A DNA stretch of 60,193 nt, from assembly GCA_009911035.1 (NCBI GenBank), contig QXWO01000038.1:1-60193 (forward strand), given 5' to 3'. Under the pieces are notes generated by a model. It worked only from the letters and a program-made list of their open reading frames with translations. It searched no databases and was not told where the DNA came from. Positions 1 to 8,585 of the stretch are shown here, piece after piece (position 1 is the stretch's first letter; each line of letters opens with the position of its first letter). The translations under genes were made by a program, and so were the position numbers. This stretch comes from Lachnospiraceae bacterium. GTDB lineage: Bacteria > Bacillota > Clostridia > Lachnospirales > Lachnospiraceae.

Positions 1-340
1 TATATCACCGTTTTCGTTTAGGGAAAAGTTTGTTGCGATGCAAGCATCGGGGAATGTACCCTCCTGGGATTCAAATGGGAAATTCTGATACCGCAATGCC
101 GCCGTTCTGATTAACAGCACACTGCAAAAGATATAAAACTTGAAAATCGACCCTGCCCCGTTTATCGGGCCAGCCTATTGATTCAGATAATGCTTTCCAT
201 CCGGAACCGGATAAGTGAAAGTGTTATTACTTTATCAGACTTTAATTTTTCTGTCAATACAAAATTAAAAATTTTTCGCTAATTTATAAATACTTTATAG
301 ATATAAAAAAACAGATGCCAACGCCTGTTTGACGATTTTC
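1..340. other. Non-coding stretch, nothing recognised
   Basis: No convincing gene is visible on either strand. There is a 14-bp palindrome with CCGG arms at 199-212 and an AT-rich tract at 240-310. A gene ending just left of the window could terminate here, but I cannot support one. Confidence 0.5.
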
Positions 341-413
341 AAACACTTCCACGCTTCACAAACCGGCTTATTATAACAAAAGCTGCCACGCTTTGCGAGA
401 CAGCTTATTGTAT
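341..413 (+). repeat. Two tandem copies of a ~35-bp palindromic repeat
   Basis: Two copies lie back to back, at 341-375 (diverged) and 378-413. The pattern is CTGCCACGCT, then a short loop, then GCGAGACAGC and TTATTGTA. The two halves pair as a hairpin with about 8 of 10 base pairs. The same element recurs at 14834, 23088, 25993, 28190 and, diverged, at 34755. It sits downstream of the leftward ZIP transporter gene, so it could act as a terminator, but it lacks a strong T-run. Confidence 0.7.
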
Positions 414-450
414 ATTAAACGCTCCAGCCGGATCCGGCTGATTCCTTCTT

Positions 451-1245
451 TTACCCCAGTGCCACGTCAAGAATCATCATTATGAGAAATCCTGCCATGA
501 CCCCCACGGTTCCAAGGTTGGAGTGTTCTCCCTGGCTGGCTTCCGGTATCAGTTCTTCCACCACCACATAAATCATGGCCCCCGCCGCAAAAGCCAGAAA
601 CCAGGGCATGTAAGGAGCTATCTGTACTGCAATCAATGTGATCCCTATACCGAATATAAGCTCTACCAGCCCGGACAAACTGCCAAGTGCAAAGGCTCTG
701 CTCCGGCTCATTCCTTCCTGCCGCAGGGGCAGCGAAATGGCCGCCCCTTCCGGGAAGTTCTGGATGCCGATCCCCGCAGCCAGCGCAAAAGCCGCCGCAT
801 ACAACGCTGTGTCTTCCGGGTGCTGGGCCGCCATGGCAAAGGCCAGCCCGACCGCCATTCCTTCCGGGATGTTGTGGAGAGTCACCGCCAGCACCAGAAG
901 CGTTGTCCTGTGAAAAGACGTTCTCACGCCTTCCGGATTTTTTTCCCCTAAATGCAGATGGGGCATTAAAAAATCTAATAAGTATAAAAATATTCCCCCG
1001 AACACAAAACCGCCGGATGCCGGAATCCACGGAATCCCTCCTGCCTGCCGGGTTTCCTCTATTGCAGGAATGAGCAGGGACCACACAGAAGCCGCCATCA
1101 TGACTCCCGCCGCAAACCCCAGAAACGCTCTTTGAATACTTTTTCCCATTTCTTTCCTAAAAATGAATACTACACTGGCGCCCAGAGCAGTCATTAAAAA
1201 AGTGAAGCCTGTTCCCAAAGCAGCCCAACTGATTGCCTGATTCAT
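451..1245 (-). CDS. ZIP family divalent metal transporter (ZupT/GufA-like)
   Basis: A 264-residue polytopic membrane protein that probably imports zinc or related divalent cations. It carries the two ZIP signatures: HNIPEG in the fourth helix and QNFPEG in the fifth, whose His, Asn and Glu residues form the metal path in this family. About eight hydrophobic segments are visible. I place the start at the ATG at 1245, preceded by GAGGGAG; upstream in-frame TTG and ATG codons have no ribosome site. The gene is alone on this strand, and a strong hairpin terminator lies upstream at 1433-1465. ZIP membership is secure; the metal is not shown by sequence. Confidence 0.9.
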   Translation of the reverse strand: MNQAISWAALGTGFTFLMTALGASVVFIFRKEMGKSIQRAFLGFAAGVMMAASVWSLLIPAIEETRQAGGIPWIPASGGFVFGGIFLYLLDFLMPHLHLGEKNPEGVRTSFHRTTLLVLAVTLHNIPEGMAVGLAFAMAAQHPEDTALYAAAFALAAGIGIQNFPEGAAISLPLRQEGMSRSRAFALGSLSGLVELIFGIGITLIAVQIAPYMPWFLAFAAGAMIYVVVEELIPEASQGEHSNLGTVGVMAGFLIMMILDVALG

Positions 1246-1377
1246 ATCTCCCTCTTTCCGCATCCCCAAAAGCCGGATGCATACCTATATGATATTATTA
1301 TACTTATTTTCCCCATTTGTGCCTGCCATACTTTTCCTTTATTTTCCAAATTCTTTGCAAATTATCCTTATGCCTGA

Positions 1378-1392
1378 CAAACACGCTCTAAT
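1378..1392 (+). repeat. Solo copy of the MITE-like terminal motif
   Basis: CAAACACGCTCTAAT matches the right end of the 13089-13263 element exactly. A third, inverted and slightly diverged copy is at 15405-15420. Only the end is present here, so this is either a relic or a short dispersed word. Confidence 0.4.
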
Positions 1393-1432
1393 GCTCCAGC
1401 CAGTAATTGGATTGGGGGCTGCCTGCTATAAC

Positions 1433-1465
1433 AAAACCGGCATAGTATATTACCATGCCGGTTTT
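1433..1465. terminator. Bidirectional hairpin terminator
   Basis: Eleven-bp perfect stem (AAAACCGGCAT / ATGCCGGTTTT) around a short AT-rich loop. The A and T ends of the stem serve as the tract in either direction. It lies just downstream of the leftward FliD-C-like gene, so its main role is probably ending that transcript before the ZIP gene. Confidence 0.8.
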
Positions 1466-1498
1466 GAAAAGTCTCTGATATATTTTTCCATTCAGGCC

Positions 1499-2302
1499 TT
1501 AGAAACCAAAATCATAAAGGCTTCCAGAGTTATATGCACTGTTATAGCTACCCTTCATATTATAAGTGTTTGCTTTAGATGCCTCTGAACCTGCCGCAAA
1601 GTCTATCAATGACGCCTGTGCGGATACCCTGTATCCATAGGAGAAATTCCCGTTGAACAATGATTTTACCGTGTCCATATTTGCTGCCTTAAAGGTCTTC
1701 TCATCCAGTGAAAGCGTATTGTCACTGTTGACAGTGATGCCCACCTTAGAGAGCAGTGTTTCGTTTGCTTTGGTAGCGCCTATCATAGAATTTGTCTTAT
1801 GCTGTATATTGGTGCTCTCTGCGTCCCCTGCCTGCTTTATCAGTTTGTTGTAATCATTGACAAAGCTGGAAACCGATTTGTAAATTGCATTGGTGTCATA
1901 TTCCTTGGATGTGGTTGTCACACCATTTTTGTCCGTATTCTCTACTTCCACCTTGTTAAATACAGATTTGCTTCCTGTCTTAAGTAGTGCATCAGCAGAA
2001 TTCTTTAAATTGTCCGCAGCCTTCTCAATTTCTGATAATGTCTTAACTGAGTCCTTTGCAGTGGATGTCGACTTCTTATTAATGGAATTCTCAGCAATGG
2101 AAGAAACTTCTTTGCTGCCGCCTACCTTTCCATAGTAAGCTTTCATCAGTTTTCCATAACTGCCGTTCTTGATGCTGGCATAGTCTGACAGGAAATTCAA
2201 GTTCCCAAGACTACCGCCGCCGCTGCTGGCCATTCCCTGAAATAAGAAGGAATAATTCTGCTTCATATTCTTCATACTGCCTACATTAATACTGATTCCC
2301 AT
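1499..2302 (-). CDS. Stand-alone protein with FliD C-terminal-like region
   Basis: 267 residues, no Sec signal and no membrane segment. Residues about 170-235 contain a pattern typical of the C-terminal part of flagellar cap protein FliD: a KVGI strand, then a T-L-S-L-D-E hairpin, then a VKSLFNG helix start. The N-terminal 60 residues are Gly/Ser/Asn/Tyr-rich with a Y-S-F-L-F motif and a SDYASIKNGSYGKL segment. FliD proper is usually well over 400 residues with an N-terminal coiled coil that is missing here. No flagellar gene is in the window. ATG at 2302 follows AAGGAG with 7-nt spacing. The leaderless Tyr/Asn-rich N terminus resembles the array proteins at 44-55 kb, which makes a common secretion or assembly route an inference worth testing. 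Confidence 0.6.
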   Translation of the reverse strand: MGISINVGSMKNMKQNYSFLFQGMASSGGGSLGNLNFLSDYASIKNGSYGKLMKAYYGKVGGSKEVSSIAENSINKKSTSTAKDSVKTLSEIEKAADNLKNSADALLKTGSKSVFNKVEVENTDKNGVTTTSKEYDTNAIYKSVSSFVNDYNKLIKQAGDAESTNIQHKTNSMIGATKANETLLSKVGITVNSDNTLSLDEKTFKAANMDTVKSLFNGNFSYGYRVSAQASLIDFAAGSEASKANTYNMKGSYNSAYNSGSLYDFGF

Positions 2303-2437
2303 ACTATCACTCCTTTGACCATTTTACTCTTCACTTATTAACTCTCATTTCACCTGCTGCCATCTACTAATAAGCGATTAGAACATCCATGTTCTTCTGA
2401 CATTTATATCGTCATAAACTCCTCTATAATTAAGTAT

Positions 2438-2466
2438 AGTATAGCATTTACCTGCTGAAAGTACAA
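2438..2466 (-). promoter_or_regulatory. Promoter for the FliD-C-like gene
   Basis: On the minus strand TTGTAC (2466-2461) and TATACT (2443-2438) are separated by 17 bp, a good sigma-A type match. It leaves a leader of about 130 nt before the ATG at 2302. Confidence 0.6.
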
Positions 2467-2626
2467 GAGCATCCCCAGACATTTCATTACAATTTATGGC
2501 AGTCCTGTGAAATGTTCCGTTAAACTGCCTCACCTGCAGCAATCTGGCGTATGACGCATACTTCTGCAAAGCTGAACTTTACCCCTGCACACTTCCTTAC
2601 GGGATTTATACCAAATTCAGGCTGAA

Positions 2627-2672
2627 CAACCCGCTATGGTCCCTTCATTTAGCGCAAACCTCCCGCAAAGTG
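2627..2672 (-). repeat. Fragment related to the 13089 MITE-like element
   Basis: Read on the minus strand, CACTTTGCG, GTTTGCG, AAAT and a CAT(C)GTAGC-like block occur in the same order and spacing as in the minus strand of 13089-13263, at roughly 75 percent identity by eye. The flanks differ. The rest of 2303-2983 holds the promoter above, one small gene and AT-rich sequence. Confidence 0.4.
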
Positions 2673-2710
2673 TAGCATTTATTTTGGAAAAAGCAATTTT
2701 CATACACACT

Positions 2711-2806
2711 TTAGTTTTCAGTATCGTTTCCATCTAACCACTTGATAAAATAGTGGCAGGCTGCACCAGTCGTAATGGCAATCAGAAAAGAAAACAGTAT
2801 ATCCAC
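2711..2806 (-). CDS. 31-residue single-pass membrane peptide
   Basis: A GTG-initiated frame of 31 codons: a short N terminus, one hydrophobic helix (ILFSFLIAITTGAA), then CHYFIKWLDGND and a stop. GGAGG lies 9 nt before the GTG. Very similar tiny proteins ending in K-W-L-D-G/D are common unannotated products in Lachnospiraceae genomes, from memory. It could also be a type I toxin-like peptide, but no antisense RNA is evident. It is too short for standard gene callers. Confidence 0.45.
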   Translation of the reverse strand: MDILFSFLIAITTGAACHYFIKWLDGNDTEN

Positions 2807-2983
2807 CTATCCACCCCTCCCTTTGGTAAATTGGGTATGGTAACGAAAAAATTATACCACACATTTATTTTTTGCACAATAAATGCTGCACCAATGCTCA
2901 CGGTAAACGCATGATTTGATATCTTTGCATCAGGGAAAAAATCTGCTATATTGTATTTAATGACTAACAATCTCTGAACAATC

Positions 2984-3480
2984 GTGTGCAATAATTTCCA
3001 TAACTTCTTGAAAAGAAATCATGGGCATGGCAGAAACAGGGAATGGCTGGAAACAGTTCTGGAACTTCCCGGCGGGATTCCCTCCCATGACACCATCAAT
3101 CGGGTATTCCAGATGATCGATCCGGAACAGTTCCATGATGCTTTCTTTCGGTGGGCCAAAGCAGTTGCAGGGAAGATCGAAGGGGTTGTAGCTATTGATG
3201 GCAAGACCATCCGCCGCAGTAAGGATGAGGGCAAAGGAAACCGTCCGTCCCATGTGGTAAGCGCATAGGCCTGCGATGCATCCCTTGTTTTTGGCAGTTA
3301 CAGGTGGATGAAAAGACAAATGAAATCAAGGTGCTCCCGGAACTGCTGGAGCTTCTGTACCTGAAAGGGTGTGTGGTAACTATTGATGCCATGGGAACCC
3401 AAAAGGAGATTGACGAAAAGATCATAAATAAGGAAATAGAAAACTTTATTATCGAAACCGTCCACCAAGAAAGGAAAAAT
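2984..3480 (+). pseudogene. ISAs1-family transposase remnant
   Basis: The translation matches the N-terminal half of ISAs1-type DDE transposases: GIPSHDTINRVF, then VVAIDGKTIRRS, which carries the first catalytic Asp. A TAG stop falls at 3266-3268. The reading then shifts frame, and [16 protein letters not shown] and [12 protein letters not shown] (second catalytic Asp region) continue from about 3295. The remainder of the enzyme is missing, and the end runs straight into the hydrolase gene at 3482. No terminal inverted repeat could be recognised. This is a decayed insertion sequence. Confidence 0.85.
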
Positions 3481-3481
3481 T

Positions 3482-4237
3482 ATGCTGTATTATGATGAAT
3501 ATGGAAGCAAGGAAAACCCTACTATCCTGCTGTTGCATGGGGCAGGTGCGCTTGATACATTTTGTAAGCAGTATTGCTTTTCTGATAAATATCATCTTGT
3601 TGTACCTCACTTAGCAGGTGCGGGAAAGGCAGCTGCTCAGATTTATGAGCCCGAAAAGACCGTATGTGAACTCTTTACGCTCATTAAATCCCTACATAAA
3701 AAGCGAATCGGCGTAATCGGTCATTCGCTTGGAGGTCAGATTGCAATAATGCTTGTCAGCAAGCAGCCCAAATTATTTAACTTTGCTGTATTTTTAAGTG
3801 CATGGGTAAATCCCAAGCCGAAAACAATTTGGATGTACTGTTCTTTTGCGGGATTATCTGCAAAAATGCTGCATTGGAAATGGTTGGTGCTGCTTCAAGG
3901 AAAGTATTGGCATTACACCAGCGGACAAGCAAATAATATGGCAGAATATTCAAAACAGATTACTCCGCTGGTGTATCACTCATTCTTTTCCAATACATTA
4001 GATTTATCAAAGTTACCGGAATATCAAGCAGTAACAGTACCAATGTTGGCAATTTGTGGGAGTAAGGAAGTCAGAGATGTGAAAACTTCTCTTACATTAC
4101 TTGCTCAAAATCCAAGCTGCCAGACGATGGCATTACAGGGAGCAAACCACGACTTCCCAATGCGTAATGCCAAGCAACTTAATCTAATGCTTGAAAAATT
4201 TATATTGGAGTGCATTATGAAACGAGAGACAGAATAG
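3482..4237 (+). CDS. Alpha/beta hydrolase
   Basis: 251 residues of the alpha/beta hydrolase fold. LLLHGAG forms the oxyanion strand, GHSLGG carries the nucleophile (about residue 84), and GANHDFP near residue 224 supplies the likely catalytic His. An acid is plausible near CGSKEVRD. The product is cytosolic, and its substrate cannot be told from sequence. The start overlaps the tail of the ISAs1 remnant, with AAAGGA upstream. The last seven residues (MKRETE and neighbours) overlap in frame with the start of a broken cysteine-rich KTR gene, so the present stop is that gene's nonsense codon and the native C terminus may have been altered. The AT-rich composition and flanking relics suggest acquired DNA. 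Confidence 0.75.
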   Translation: MLYYDEYGSKENPTILLLHGAGALDTFCKQYCFSDKYHLVVPHLAGAGKAAAQIYEPEKTVCELFTLIKSLHKKRIGVIGHSLGGQIAIMLVSKQPKLFNFAVFLSAWVNPKPKTIWMYCSFAGLSAKMLHWKWLVLLQGKYWHYTSGQANNMAEYSKQITPLVYHSFFSNTLDLSKLPEYQAVTVPMLAICGSKEVRDVKTSLTLLAQNPSCQTMALQGANHDFPMRNAKQLNLMLEKFILECIMKRETE

Positions 4238-4366
4238 ATTTTATATCCTGTTTGCGGAAATCAAACTCGTGACAAAATCAGAGAGGATACCATTTTGAAA
4301 AACTACCCTCTCTACTGTCCAAAGTGCAAACGGAAAACATTGATTGAAGAAAGGATTTACAAGTAA
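4217..4366 (+). pseudogene. Cysteine-rich KTR protein, broken by a stop
   Basis: Frame beginning MKRETE, then TAG at 4235-4237 where the family normally has Trp, then ILYPVCGNQTRDKIRED and a second cysteine knuckle CPKCK, ending at TAA 4364-4366. The family (small zinc-ribbon-like proteins carried by conjugative elements) usually has CPVCG at the first knuckle; here the first Cys is Tyr. Two lesions therefore mark it as dead. GGAG lies just before the ATG. Confidence 0.7.
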
Positions 4367-4527
4367 CGATTATTGAAGGGCTTGAAACAAGCAATGATAG
4401 GAAATTTATATCAGCCTGTCGAAAAGAAAAAGGGCTTACGCAAATGCAGTTGGCTGAAAAATTAAATATTACCAATAGAGCAGTCTCAAAATGAGAAACA
4501 GGAAAATATGAAAAAACAGATGTCTGA
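4363..4527 (+). pseudogene. XRE-type helix-turn-helix regulator remnant
   Basis: Translation gives KFISACRKEKGLTQMQLAEK and then NITNRAVSK-stop-ETGK. The canonical sequence has AVSKWETGK, so a TGG to TGA change created the stop at 4492-4494. The region after the HTH has decayed and a further stop follows at 4525-4527. With the KTR gene and ISAs1 it forms the relic of an integrated mobile element. Confidence 0.65.
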
Positions 4528-4584
4528 TAAAGTCAATAATATTTTTCAGAGAAATACAACAATGCAACATGAAATGCAGCACAT

Positions 4585-4614
4585 AAAAAAAGAAGCCCTA
4601 TTCCTAAGGCCTCT
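4585..4614 (-). terminator. Terminator downstream of tRNA-Leu
   Basis: On the minus strand an AGAGGCC / GGGCTTCT stem (8 bp with two wobble pairs) is followed by seven T residues. It directly follows the tRNA 3' end. Confidence 0.75.
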
Positions 4615-4619
4615 TTCCA

Positions 4620-4703
4620 TGCAGGAAAAGAGACTTGAACTCTCATGGTATTGCTACCACACGGACCTGAACCGTGCGCGTCTGCCAATTCCGCCATTCC
4701 TGC
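4620..4703 (-). tRNA. tRNA-Leu (anticodon CAG)
   Basis: On the minus strand the acceptor arms GCAGGAA and TTCCTGC pair perfectly. A D-arm with GGCAGAC, an anticodon stem CACGG/CCGTG with loop TTCAGGT, a long variable arm and a T-arm with GTTCAAGTC follow. At 84 nt with a long variable arm it is a class II tRNA, and anticodon CAG makes it leucine. CCA is not encoded. The degraded mobile region lies directly beyond its 3' end. Confidence 0.92.
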
Positions 4704-4717
4704 GAACAATGATTATT

Positions 4718-5848
4718 TTATCTGCTTTTTCCTCTCCTGTCAACTACTTTATTAAAATTTTCCGAAATTTTTAAATTTTCCAGTAATATCTCGAATAATG
4801 AGCGTATCATTTTCAAAATTGCTTTCTTCGTGTCCCCGTCCACTTCCTTTGCAGCCAGTGCTACGCTCTGCAGGCATTTCTTAAAATCTGCTCCGAATTC
4901 AAAGACATTGGAGGCTTCTGACGCAGAGACTACCTCATACAAAGTATCCACGAAAAGGTGCGTCTCTTCCTCCGAAAGGGATAGTATCCACTCATTTAAG
5001 GCAGCATCCCTTCTTATTTTACTGCCTGTCATGTTCTGGGCACGCATGAGAGAGCCTTCCTCAATTTTCCAGCTATAAGTATTATGCTGGAACAGACCGA
5101 TCCCTTTGCTCTCTATAATTTCATAGTCACTGTGGTCCTCCAGGATCATGCCAACCAATGAAGAACGGGGAATAAATTTTACCACCCTTTCTTCAATTGC
5201 CTGAAAATTTCCCTGCTCACGTATTTCCGGCCGGAAGCCGGGACCGTCATTATTAAACACTTTGAGAATTCTAGCCCTTGTATCCTCCCCGCAGTTCATG
5301 GCAGCATAAACCGCCAGATTTCCGCCCTTGGAGTGTCCTCCCGCGTAAAAGCTGCCGGAAATACAGCCTGCTGCCTTTTCCATATATTCCACTGCCAGAT
5401 ACTGGGCCTTAAGGGGCTTGGAAAAAGCAAGGTTTAAATCTTCCTTCCAGCCAATAATAGTGGCATCGGTTCCCCGGTATGCCATATAAACAATTTTGTC
5501 CCCCAGAAAATACGTCATGGCAGAAAACTGGGTCTCCAGCTCCTCGTCAATAATATTTACATAATAATTCATTTTCATGGAACCGAACCGGACAGACCCG
5601 GCCGCTGATGCGAAAAGCTCCCTGTTATTCTCCCTGTACCAGTAATCATCCAGGATTTTGTCACGGTCCGGATGGGCATAAATGGCCCCGATGCTTACCG
5701 GACCACACTGCTTTTCCATGCCCGGCACAAATTTCCCGAAATCCAGATATACAAGCTGGCACAATACCAGACTGTCCACCTCATTAAAGGGCTTTTCCTG
5801 CAAGCTGTACTTTCCCCAGCTTTTTACATAATCAATAATATTTTCCAT
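4718..5848 (-). CDS. DUF2974 (Mbeg1-like) lipase-fold protein
   Basis: 376 residues. The N-terminal half has the Mbeg1-like pattern (LVYLDFGKF early, IVYMAYRGTD near residue 118), and GGHSKGGNLAVYAA near residue 168 is the family's serine-hydrolase elbow, here G-H-S-K-G-G. The family is a predicted alpha/beta hydrolase of unknown substrate in Firmicutes. No signal peptide or transmembrane helix is seen. The next gene upstream on this strand is a DUF3810 protein 52 bp away, so they may be co-transcribed. The function is a family-level inference only. Confidence 0.8.
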   Translation of the reverse strand: MENIIDYVKSWGKYSLQEKPFNEVDSLVLCQLVYLDFGKFVPGMEKQCGPVSIGAIYAHPDRDKILDDYWYRENNRELFASAAGSVRFGSMKMNYYVNIIDEELETQFSAMTYFLGDKIVYMAYRGTDATIIGWKEDLNLAFSKPLKAQYLAVEYMEKAAGCISGSFYAGGHSKGGNLAVYAAMNCGEDTRARILKVFNNDGPGFRPEIREQGNFQAIEERVVKFIPRSSLVGMILEDHSDYEIIESKGIGLFQHNTYSWKIEEGSLMRAQNMTGSKIRRDAALNEWILSLSEEETHLFVDTLYEVVSASEASNVFEFGADFKKCLQSVALAAKEVDGDTKKAILKMIRSLFEILLENLKISENFNKVVDRRGKSR

Positions 5849-5900
5849 TGCTATTCCTGCCTTTTACCTGCTGTCAATATCAATTCTCCAATACAGTTTT

Positions 5901-7040
5901 TCAATATAATATGCCGTCATAATATTTCAAAAGCAGCTTCACCACCCGGCTGTAGCTTATGGTTCCATCCTGTACACCGTTTAAGGTGAGGGTGGTGTCC
6001 AGAAACGTATCCGCCGCCTGCTTGACCGTCTCCGTGCGCAGGACCGCCTTCTTTTCCACCGCATCCCAGGCTTCCTGGGTAAGGAATTTCCGGTCCAAAG
6101 CCACCTGCTGGCTGATTTGGGGGTGGGCCAGATAGACGTCTCTGTCCTCCCCGATGGCTTTTATAAAATCCCTGTCAAGATAACCGATGACGCTTAAATA
6201 TGCACTGTACTCAAACAGCAGATTCTGGGAATCCACGCAGGCCAGATAGCCGATAAAATTCGCCTCGTCTTCCAGGATAAAGCCCTTTAAATGGGACAGC
6301 TCATGGCACATTGTCACCGGCATGTTTGTAATATACATCTGTCTGTTAAAATTGGCTTCCATGGAAAAAGGGAAATAATATCCCATAATATACTGCTGGC
6401 TGTAAAATCCCGACAAAAACAAAGGCTTGGGACTTGGATAATACCCTTTTAAATTGTCAAAAACCTCTCCCAGCCGCTGCATCTGCGTTTTTGCCTCCTC
6501 CTCCAGATTTCCTTCATAAATAAGATACCCCCGGGCATCCCGCTCAAAAAGAGGCGCCAGCCGGTTGGCCTGGTCTACCACATGATTCCGTAGCGCCGCA
6601 ATTTCCTCCAGGCCGTACGCTTCCTTTTCCCCCTCTCCTATCCGGTATCTTTCGGTAATAGGAGATGCCTGATAAAGGAGAAAGCAGTTTAATGTCATAA
6701 TCACGCACACAATCCCAAACACCCAGTAGTAAAACAGGGCATACCGCCTGTAGGCTTTCAGAAAAGAAGGACGAAGCTTCTTTTTAAACATACCGTAGAT
6801 CGTTCCCCCTGCCGCCAGAAGAAGTGTCAGGACAACTGCCAGATAAAGCATCCATTCCCCCACGGAAAAAGAAAACAGCCCCGTCACTCTCCCATAAGTC
6901 TCTACCCATATAGGGAATACGTGATTCACATAAAAATCGCTGAATCCCTGCCATACCCTCCCTGTTATATTCAGTAGCAGCGCCGCCAGAATCAGTCCCC
7001 CCGGCGCCATAAGCTTCCACTTAAGCTTTTTATGTTTCAA
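5901..7040 (-). CDS. DUF3810 membrane-anchored putative metalloprotease
   Basis: About 379 residues with three membrane helices in the first 140 (near residues 12-30, 60-80 and 100-125), followed by a soluble domain. MCHELSHLKGF near residue 245 is an HExxH variant (H-E-L-S-H), and EDEANFIGYLAC downstream has the conserved Glu and Asn of DUF3810, where it probably completes a zinc site. The start appears to be TTG at 7040, with GGAAGG rather far upstream; a nearby ATG at about 7050 is out of frame. It is divergent from the AGCS gene. Protease activity is an inference from the motif. Confidence 0.75.
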   Translation of the reverse strand: MKHKKLKWKLMAPGGLILAALLLNITGRVWQGFSDFYVNHVFPIWVETYGRVTGLFSFSVGEWMLYLAVVLTLLLAAGGTIYGMFKKKLRPSFLKAYRRYALFYYWVFGIVCVIMTLNCFLLYQASPITERYRIGEGEKEAYGLEEIAALRNHVVDQANRLAPLFERDARGYLIYEGNLEEEAKTQMQRLGEVFDNLKGYYPSPKPLFLSGFYSQQYIMGYYFPFSMEANFNRQMYITNMPVTMCHELSHLKGFILEDEANFIGYLACVDSQNLLFEYSAYLSVIGYLDRDFIKAIGEDRDVYLAHPQISQQVALDRKFLTQEAWDAVEKKAVLRTETVKQAADTFLDTTLTLNGVQDGTISYSRVVKLLLKYYDGILY

Positions 7041-7118
7041 TTTTGTTCATATCCTTCCTTTTAGGCTACTATATTAATAGTAAGATTCTTTTAGGCTTGC
7101 CGCCTGGTCAGGAACCCT

Positions 7119-8435
7119 ATGCAGTCCCTATTTGCCTTTATACAGTCCATTAATCAGTTTTTGTGGAGTGGTCCCCTTTTATTCCTTTTAATGGGTACCC
7201 ATCTATATTTTACCATGAAACTTCATTTTCCGCAGAAAAATATTTTTAAAGCAGTCCGTCTTTCCGTGACCCCCGCCAAAAATGCACAGGGTGCGAACCT
7301 GTCGGTTTTTGCCACCCTGTCCACCACCCTTGCGGCGACTCTGGGTACCGGAAATATCATCGGAGTCTCCACCGCTGTAGCCTTAGGCGGCCCGGGGGCA
7401 ATCTTCTGGTGTTGGGTCACCGGGATTCTCGGTATGGCTACCGCTTATGCAGAATGCTTCTTAAGCGTCCGTTTCCGAAGCCGCGATAAAAGCGGCACCT
7501 ATCAGGGCGGCCCCATGTATGTGTGGCAAAATGGTTTACATAATATTCTTGTAGGAAAATTTTACGGACTACTCACACTGATTGCTGCCTTCGGCGTAGG
7601 CTGCACCACCCAGTCCAATTCCATTACCCAGACTACTTCCTTAAGCTTCGGCCTTAATCCCCACATTGCCGGAATCGGTGCTGCCTTTCTGGCAGGACTT
7701 GTGATTGTGGGAGGGATCCGCTCCATCGGAAATGTCTGTATGAAGATAGTACCCTTTCTGGGAATTCTTTATACTGCAAGCTGCATCCTTCTGCTTTTCA
7801 TCAACCGGGAGGCCCTTGTGCCTGCCATCCGGCTGATCCTCTCCCACGCCCTTGCCCCAAGGGCGGCTGTGGGAGGTGCCGCCGGTTCCTCCTTAATGCT
7901 GACCGCCCGGTACGGAATAGCCAGAGGGCTTTTTACCAATGAGGCAGGAATCGGTACCGCCGCCATTGCCGCAGCAGCATCGGATGCTGACAATCCCGCC
8001 CACCAGGCTTATGTCTCCATGACTGCCGTATTCTGGGACACTGTGGTTATGTGTCTGCTAAGCGGACTGGTCATCGTAACCAACGTCATTCTCCACCCTG
8101 CTTCTGTCTTAAAAGTAAACGAAGCGGGCCTTACCGAAGCCGCCTTTACATACCTGCCCTTCCTTGGAAGCACATTTTTGTCCCTGTGCCTGGTAGCTTT
8201 TGCTGTCACCACCCTGATCGGCTGGTCCTATCTGGGAGAACAGGCCTACCGCTACCTGACAGGAAACCGCGGCATCCCACTTTTTAAAATCGCCTATATC
8301 GTAATGATATACATAGGCGCAGTACTGCCTCTCCATCTGGTATGGGAGTTCACCGACTTAATAAATGCCTTTATGGTGCTGCCCAATGTGGCCGCCCTGT
8401 TCCTTCTCCAAAAATACCTGCGATCCACGCTATAA
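7119..8435 (+). CDS. AGCS family sodium:amino acid symporter
   Basis: 438 residues with about ten hydrophobic helices. The AGCS hallmark is clear: LAATLGTGNIIGV near residue 70, followed by GPGAIFWCWV and TYQGGPMYV, with RGLFTNEAGIGTA near residue 270. Members cotransport alanine or glycine with sodium into the cell. The length is near the family norm of about 450. No partner gene is adjacent. The start at 7119 lacks a strong ribosome site, so a downstream start cannot be excluded. Confidence 0.92.
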   Translation: MQSLFAFIQSINQFLWSGPLLFLLMGTHLYFTMKLHFPQKNIFKAVRLSVTPAKNAQGANLSVFATLSTTLAATLGTGNIIGVSTAVALGGPGAIFWCWVTGILGMATAYAECFLSVRFRSRDKSGTYQGGPMYVWQNGLHNILVGKFYGLLTLIAAFGVGCTTQSNSITQTTSLSFGLNPHIAGIGAAFLAGLVIVGGIRSIGNVCMKIVPFLGILYTASCILLLFINREALVPAIRLILSHALAPRAAVGGAAGSSLMLTARYGIARGLFTNEAGIGTAAIAAAASDADNPAHQAYVSMTAVFWDTVVMCLLSGLVIVTNVILHPASVLKVNEAGLTEAAFTYLPFLGSTFLSLCLVAFAVTTLIGWSYLGEQAYRYLTGNRGIPLFKIAYIVMIYIGAVLPLHLVWEFTDLINAFMVLPNVAALFLLQKYLRSTL

Positions 8436-8585
8436 GCATGGAGCACGTTTTTCAGGACTGACAGCTTTATAAATTCTTCATTTGCATATTCTCTGTACAG
8501 CGCTTATAATGGTTCATTATGCGTTGTTTCGTGGTTCGTTCTGTACCATTACAGTAACCATACGCAAAGATCTCAGGAGGTTCAG

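Noticed and set aside
467-1084. Long frames overlapping the ZIP gene on both strands
   Set aside because: They are Arg/Pro-rich shadows without motif or ribosome site; the ZIP frame has diagnostic motifs.
2378-2569. 63-codon frame upstream of the FliD-C-like gene
   Set aside because: It overlaps the promoter, has no ribosome site and no recognisable composition.
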